Below are positions 5,607-9,285 of a stretch of 9,285 nucleotides of DNA, piece by piece; position 1 is the first letter of the stretch, and each line of letters opens with the position of its first letter. Source of the stretch: an uncultured Anaerolineales bacterium (GTDB taxonomy: Bacteria > Chloroflexota > Anaerolineae > Anaerolineales > Villigracilaceae); the NCBI GenBank assembly GCA_937928015.1, contig CALFXA010000187.1, positions 1 to 9,285 of the forward strand, written 5' to 3'. The notes under the pieces are model-generated. The model saw only the letters and a list, made by a program, of their open reading frames with translations, made no database searches and had not been told where the DNA came from. Made by a program: the position numbers and the translations under genes.

Positions 5607-7604
5607 TTATGGAAGGGTGAATAGCAGAAAATCTCCATCCGTGGATTCCTGCGGAGCGCCCAGCATGGTTATAAGTTGTTCCAGGCGTTGAGGATACTCA
5701 GGGATGACCTTAATGGCAACCTCACTTCCTCCATCAAACGCATACTTTGAAACCAGCACATGCGTATATCCCAACGACTTCCAGGCGGAAATCAGATCGG
5801 CATTAGTCCGATAGATATAAAAATCATGTGACAGGTTATCGTTGATCGGGTCAGGCTGGACTCGCCTGTTCATGCCATAACTGCGCGGCTCGTTGATCAA
5901 GTAAACGAACGCATCCGGCGGAGTCTGATTTACCAGCTCCAATGCCTGGGCATACTTGGGTTGGAACCGTTCGACATAGGATTGCCGCGTTTCGGATCCA
6001 ATAGCCGCTATGATGGGGTTGCGATACGAAACCAGCAAGAAGAAATCGAGTAGAAAAACTACAATAATCAAGTGAACCAGGGTCGAAAAGATGAAGCTGA
6101 CACGAAACGCTCGGGTGTCCAATGACTCCAGTTGGACAATCGCACCTCCCAGAAACGGGACCAGTGGAATTAATCCAGGCCAAAGCAATCGGGCTTGGAA
6201 CAAATAATCGGTCTGGACTACGCCAACGGTCCAGATGATCATGCTCACAGCTGAGAACACCAGCAGCAAAGTCATGTCATCTTTTGAGGCTCTTTGGGCC
6301 TTCCGAGCCATCCAAACCCACCAGATGACGACTGGAAGCAGGATAAGAAACAGCGGACCGAAACGACCATCGAAGTAATTCGCGTCCTTGTAGCCCAGAG
6401 TCGTCACCAGGGGCAACATGAACAGATCAACAGGATTCCACCCAATCCCACTGTCTGCGCCCGAATACCAGGCTGTACGGAACGAGTCCCAGAACGGGCC
6501 GCCAAACACGAAGGGATAGACAGGATTGCCTGTCCAGACCCAATTACGAAGGTACCAGGCAAAACCCGTCAGCAGGCTGGCAATTCCGTATCGCAGAACG
6601 GAACTTAATAACCTTGGCCATTGATTCCACAACCAGATAAAAATCAGCGCCAGAATTACTAGTGGCAGGATGAAGCTGGTGTATTTCACCCCCACTGCAA
6701 AGCCCGACATGATCCCGCTCAAAGATAGCCAGCCGACATTTGCAGAATGTTTCCAATGGGCAAACGCCAGGAGAGCGGCCAGGGTATAGAAGACCAACCC
6801 GAAGTCGGTGTAGGCCCAGGATGCCAGCCAGCCAAGCGACGGCATACACAGAAAGACAGCCATTCCCCACCAGGCGGCGCGAACGTCAAACAGTTTCCGT
6901 GACCAATCCCAAATCAGCAAGACCGAGAGCAGAGCAAAAGTCAGGTGAAGCAGTTGGGGTGCAGAATCCAGACCGAGGGAGAGCGGCCAGACGAACATCC
7001 CCTCCAGCAGGGACGGAAACCAGTAATGCGGTATATTGACCAAACGCAGGCCGCCATCTCGAATCCACATGGTCGGCACGACCAGGTGATAGAAGAGACC
7101 GTCGAAGGCCTCAAACGGCGGAGCCAACGCCAATACAAAGGTCAGGATCAGGTAGGCCAGGGCAAAGCGGGAAACCCATTTGGACCCCGCATCAATCGAG
7201 CCTATCAACTCGGACAGAAAATGGATCGCATCCGCTTGCGCGGCGGACAGTTTCCCCATCCGCCAGGAGACGACTACCGCTATCAGCAGGATGCCTATCA
7301 TCAACCAACCACGCGCCAGGCCTGCGGCAGCCAGCCCAAACCCCGACAACCCGAGCAATCCCATACCCAGCCCTGTCGAGAGAAGCAGGCGCGATGCAGA
7401 CTCGGACGAGAGTTTCAGAAGCGGCATCAGCCAATAACCGATCCCCGCACTGGACAACACAAAGAGTCCCGCCACACCAACCGTCAAGAGCACAGATCCC
7501 AGGCCCGCCGCCACAGAAAAGAAACTAGGCCGCTGGGTCACAAAAAAAGCGGCCAGGATAAGGGCCAGCCAGCCAATAAATAAAATGGGGGATAATTTTT
7601 TCAC
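5607..7604 (-). CDS. Polytopic membrane protein, putative GT-C glycosyltransferase
   Basis: This 665-residue integral membrane protein has many hydrophobic helices and a soluble C-terminal part (about 535-665). It resembles GT-C enzymes of the GT39/PMT/ArnT type, which take sugars from polyprenyl-phosphate donors on the outer membrane face. The best evidence is the loop motif PPFEAFDGLFYHLVVP (residues 162-177), with D168 and Y172-H173 in the place of the conserved acidic residue, followed by AYTD (264-267) and a Tyr/Trp-rich loop. Unlike canonical GT-C proteins, about four helices (roughly 5-22, 30-62, 72-95, 98-114) precede the acidic loop. The start is GTG at 7604 with GGGAG 11 bases upstream. 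It lies 33 bases after the stop of the other minus-strand gene, so co-transcription is likely. GC is lower than in the left operon. Donor and acceptor are unknown, and a non-enzymatic membrane role remains possible. Confidence 0.7.
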   Translation of the reverse strand: MKKLSPILFIGWLALILAAFFVTQRPSFFSVAAGLGSVLLTVGVAGLFVLSSAGIGYWLMPLLKLSSESASRLLLSTGLGMGLLGLSGFGLAAAGLARGWLMIGILLIAVVVSWRMGKLSAAQADAIHFLSELIGSIDAGSKWVSRFALAYLILTFVLALAPPFEAFDGLFYHLVVPTMWIRDGGLRLVNIPHYWFPSLLEGMFVWPLSLGLDSAPQLLHLTFALLSVLLIWDWSRKLFDVRAAWWGMAVFLCMPSLGWLASWAYTDFGLVFYTLAALLAFAHWKHSANVGWLSLSGIMSGFAVGVKYTSFILPLVILALIFIWLWNQWPRLLSSVLRYGIASLLTGFAWYLRNWVWTGNPVYPFVFGGPFWDSFRTAWYSGADSGIGWNPVDLFMLPLVTTLGYKDANYFDGRFGPLFLILLPVVIWWVWMARKAQRASKDDMTLLLVFSAVSMIIWTVGVVQTDYLFQARLLWPGLIPLVPFLGGAIVQLESLDTRAFRVSFIFSTLVHLIIVVFLLDFFLLVSYRNPIIAAIGSETRQSYVERFQPKYAQALELVNQTPPDAFVYLINEPRSYGMNRRVQPDPINDNLSHDFYIYRTNADLISAWKSLGYTHVLVSKYAFDGGSEVAIKVIPEYPQRLEQLITMLGAPQESTDGDFLLFTLP

Positions 7605-7637
7605 TGCTATTGCGACTCCCTTTTAGATCAGGCGGAT

Positions 7638-9167
7638 TTATTTTTTGAGCAAGGCTATCGCTTCATTTTCACGAACCATGTGATATCCAGCCTGCTGGAA
7701 CGAAGATATCAAACCAGCGGCCTGCTCCTTCGAGACCAACGCGTAGTCGAAACTGGAGCCTGACTCCGCAACCCAGGCCTCGACACAGGCTGCGTCGAGG
7801 CATTCCTGCAACGCCGACAGTTGATCGAGGCGCGGAAAGAAGTCTACGCCGAGAGTCCACTCATAGCCTTGCTGTGTGGTCAGGCTATGACGTTCGGCCA
7901 ACGCGGGAAACCACTCCTGCAACGGATCGATCATGACCGAGGCCTGGCCCGTCAGCACGAGGAACCTCGCATCGGAAGATGTGTTCTCACGCACCCACTC
8001 CAGCATGGCCTGCGGCGCGGGCGGGATCAGGCTGGTGTTGATCAGCGCGAAATCGTACAGGCCCGATTGCACGAACCAGAGCAACATCAAGCCCAGCAAA
8101 AATAATGTCCAGCCCTTGCGTTGGGTGAAATCAGGGACGGTGGCTGACTTGCGGACTCTATCCATGAGGGCGGACAGCACATCGACCAATGTTTGTGCCG
8201 CCAGAATACAGGCGGGTAAAAAGGCAAAGGCCTCAGCGCTGCGCGGCTCGACGAAGAAATGCAAAGCCAGCCAGACAGGCAGGAAAAACTGGCGTTTGTA
8301 CAAATTCCAAATCAGACCGATCCACATCAGGGCATAGAAAAGCGTGATGTACCCATCCAGACGGACCAAATCATGGAAGAGTTTTTGGATCGGGTTGACG
8401 GTGTATTGCCCGCTATGTAGCACAGACAGGAACGGCGCAGCCCCATGCATGGCAAGCACGCTCCCCCACCAGGGAGCCGTCAGCGCAGCGACACCCAGGG
8501 CGACGAGGACAGCCTGTCCCGTGCCGCGCCAGGTCCGACCGAAGGCCAGCCAGAAGAGCGCACACGCGGATGCGGCTGCCAGCCCCGCCTCGGGGTGGCT
8601 GAGCACGGCCAGCGCGCCGAACAGCATCGACAACAGGGCGAACGTCCACGTGCCGTGCTCGAACATGCGATACACGGCATACAACGCCAGGATGATAAAC
8701 AGGAGTCCGAGCGAACGAGTAAGCCCGCCGCCCATAATCTGCCAGCCGTAACTGCTCGGCACCAGGGCGAAGATCATGGCGGCCACCGCCGCGCGCGGAC
8801 GGTCCTTGAGCAGGGCGTTTGCCAGCAGATAAAAGGCGGGAATCGAGGCGAAGTTGACCAGCGCGGGCAGCCAGCGCAGAACCTCCAAATCGGGGAGACC
8901 CAGCAGGCTCAACGCGGCCGCGAGATAAAAGCCGAAGGGCGGGTAGGCGTAGGGGATGTCTGCAAAGTTGTAGGAGGTGAATTGGGGCAGCACGAATCCG
9001 TTCGCCCGCAGGTCGCGGATCATACTCAGGAACATGCCGCCGTCATTTAAAGGGAAGCGGGCCAGAAGCGCAGGGAAAAGACGGATGATCAGCCCGAAGA
9101 ACAGGGCCAGGCCGAGGATGAGGGTCGCCCACTGGTCGCGCGTCAGAGTCCGTTCGGTCTTTTTCAT
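7638..9167 (-). CDS. Polytopic membrane protein, GT-C/PTPS-related-like family
   Basis: This 509-residue protein has about ten hydrophobic helices and a soluble C-terminal part (about 385-509). It begins with a charged start and a first helix (about 13-35). Directly after that helix comes PLNDGGMFLSMIRDL, where D42 is in the canonical GT-C position of the first external loop. Further motifs are AYPPFGFY (74-81), GGGLTRSLG (146-154) and SHPEAG (190-195). This pattern occurs in GT-C-like and PTPS-related membrane proteins (Pfam PTPS_related) of Chloroflexota and archaea, as far as I can judge by eye. A role in building or transferring extracellular glycans is inferred. The ATG at 9167 has no Shine-Dalgarno, but a TAAAAT box lies exactly 7 bases upstream, so it may be translated from a leaderless message. 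It is the first gene of the two-gene minus-strand unit. Confidence 0.68.
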   Translation of the reverse strand: MKKTERTLTRDQWATLILGLALFFGLIIRLFPALLARFPLNDGGMFLSMIRDLRANGFVLPQFTSYNFADIPYAYPPFGFYLAAALSLLGLPDLEVLRWLPALVNFASIPAFYLLANALLKDRPRAAVAAMIFALVPSSYGWQIMGGGLTRSLGLLFIILALYAVYRMFEHGTWTFALLSMLFGALAVLSHPEAGLAAASACALFWLAFGRTWRGTGQAVLVALGVAALTAPWWGSVLAMHGAAPFLSVLHSGQYTVNPIQKLFHDLVRLDGYITLFYALMWIGLIWNLYKRQFFLPVWLALHFFVEPRSAEAFAFLPACILAAQTLVDVLSALMDRVRKSATVPDFTQRKGWTLFLLGLMLLWFVQSGLYDFALINTSLIPPAPQAMLEWVRENTSSDARFLVLTGQASVMIDPLQEWFPALAERHSLTTQQGYEWTLGVDFFPRLDQLSALQECLDAACVEAWVAESGSSFDYALVSKEQAAGLISSFQQAGYHMVRENEAIALLKK

Positions 9168-9174
9168 TGCGGAG

Positions 9175-9180
9175 ATTTTA
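9175..9180 (-). promoter_or_regulatory. Putative -10 box for a leaderless transcript
   Basis: Read on the minus strand this is TAAAAT, followed by CTCCGCA and then the ATG at 9167. The 7-base spacing puts the expected transcription start on or next to the start codon. No Shine-Dalgarno is present, which fits a leaderless message. No convincing -35 is visible at 16-18 bases upstream. Confidence 0.45.
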
Positions 9181-9194
9181 CCATTTGCGCCAAT

Positions 9195-9213
9195 AAAGAC
9201 CTCGGGGGTCTTT
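9195..9213. repeat. Palindromic repeat A in the intergenic region
   Basis: AAAGACC (9195-9201) and GGTCTTT (9207-9213) form a perfect 7-base inverted repeat around TCGGG. It shares the GACCTC core with the second palindrome about 50 bases away. It lies 15 bases upstream of the TAAAAT box on the minus strand, where a regulator could bind. It could also be a dispersed intergenic palindrome, or a terminator-like hairpin with a T run. Confidence 0.6.
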
Positions 9214-9245
9214 CCACAGGGTTCTTTGGTGAAAACTGTACAACT

Positions 9246-9262
9246 CAGACCTCCGAAGTCTG
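9246..9262. repeat. Palindromic repeat B in the intergenic region
   Basis: CAGACCTCCGAAGTCTG is a 17-base palindrome centred on 9254 with a single mismatched pair (C9251 with A9257). It carries the same GACCTC half as repeat A and ends 10 bases before the plus-strand TATAAT box, overlapping where a -35 element would be. Such a position suits a repressor operator, or it may be a genome-wide repeat. Confidence 0.6.
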
Positions 9263-9272
9263 GACGATGGAC

Positions 9273-9278
9273 TATAAT
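9273..9278 (+). promoter_or_regulatory. Putative plus-strand -10 box at the window edge
   Basis: A perfect TATAAT is followed by CTCGCAA, the last 7 bases of the window. The layout resembles the TAAAAT-7 bases-ATG arrangement of the divergent minus-strand gene. A plus-strand gene may therefore start immediately outside the window. No clear -35 is seen, because the palindrome occupies that place. Confidence 0.4.
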
Positions 9279-9285
9279 CTCGCAA

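Noticed and set aside
8445..9050. 201-codon plus-strand open frame
   Set aside because: It is antisense to the 509-residue membrane protein. Its composition (Gln, Arg, Gly, His) and lack of motifs mark it as a shadow.
9195..9213. Reading this palindrome as a CRISPR repeat
   Set aside because: There are only two short, unequal palindromes with no regular repeat-spacer units.

Overview
The window looks like a stretch of chromosome from a GC-rich, free-living bacterium. The closest fit is Chloroflexota, probably Anaerolineae. That placement rests on the style of the proteins (an Asp23/Gls24-NusB pair beside FabG, a TatB-like/TatC pair, large lipoproteins with carbohydrate-type folds, tandem polytopic GT-C proteins) and is an inference. 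It contains no rRNA, tRNA, CRISPR array, transposase or phage gene that I can see. Coding density is very high, and no gene-free stretch exceeds about 120 bases.

Left part (1-5600, + strand). After the last 48 codons of an unidentified membrane protein (1-147) comes a good sigma70-type promoter (152-179). Six tightly packed genes follow: fabG (3-oxoacyl-ACP reductase), an Asp23/Gls24-family protein, nusB, a TatA/TatB-family subunit, tatC, and an 827-residue lipoprotein. Gaps are 9, 4 and 2 bases, then there are overlaps of 8 and 4 bases, so the six are probably one transcription unit. A perfect hairpin at 5561-5595 closes it. The unit joins lipid synthesis, an envelope-linked small protein, transcription antitermination, folded-protein export and a surface carbohydrate-type protein.

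Right part (5607-9167, - strand). Two large polytopic membrane proteins (509 and 665 residues) resemble GT-C glycosyltransferases, which use lipid-linked sugars on the outer face of the membrane. They are 33 bases apart and read in the order 9167 to 5607, converging on the same hairpin, which can therefore terminate both units. Their donors and acceptors cannot be read from sequence.

Right edge (9168-9285). This is a probable divergent intergenic region. It holds a TAAAAT box exactly 7 bases before the ATG of the minus-strand gene (possible leaderless start), two related palindromes sharing GACCTC, and a plus-strand TATAAT box 7 bases from the window end, suggesting that another plus-strand gene begins just outside.

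The most unusual points are: a TatC with about 65 extra N-terminal residues and no Glu at the usual signature position; a surface lipoprotein with a GH113-like barrel whose two candidate catalytic positions read as Asp; the palindrome pair at the right edge; and a marked GC drop in the minus-strand locus. I did not find a clearly new multi-gene defence or mobile system.
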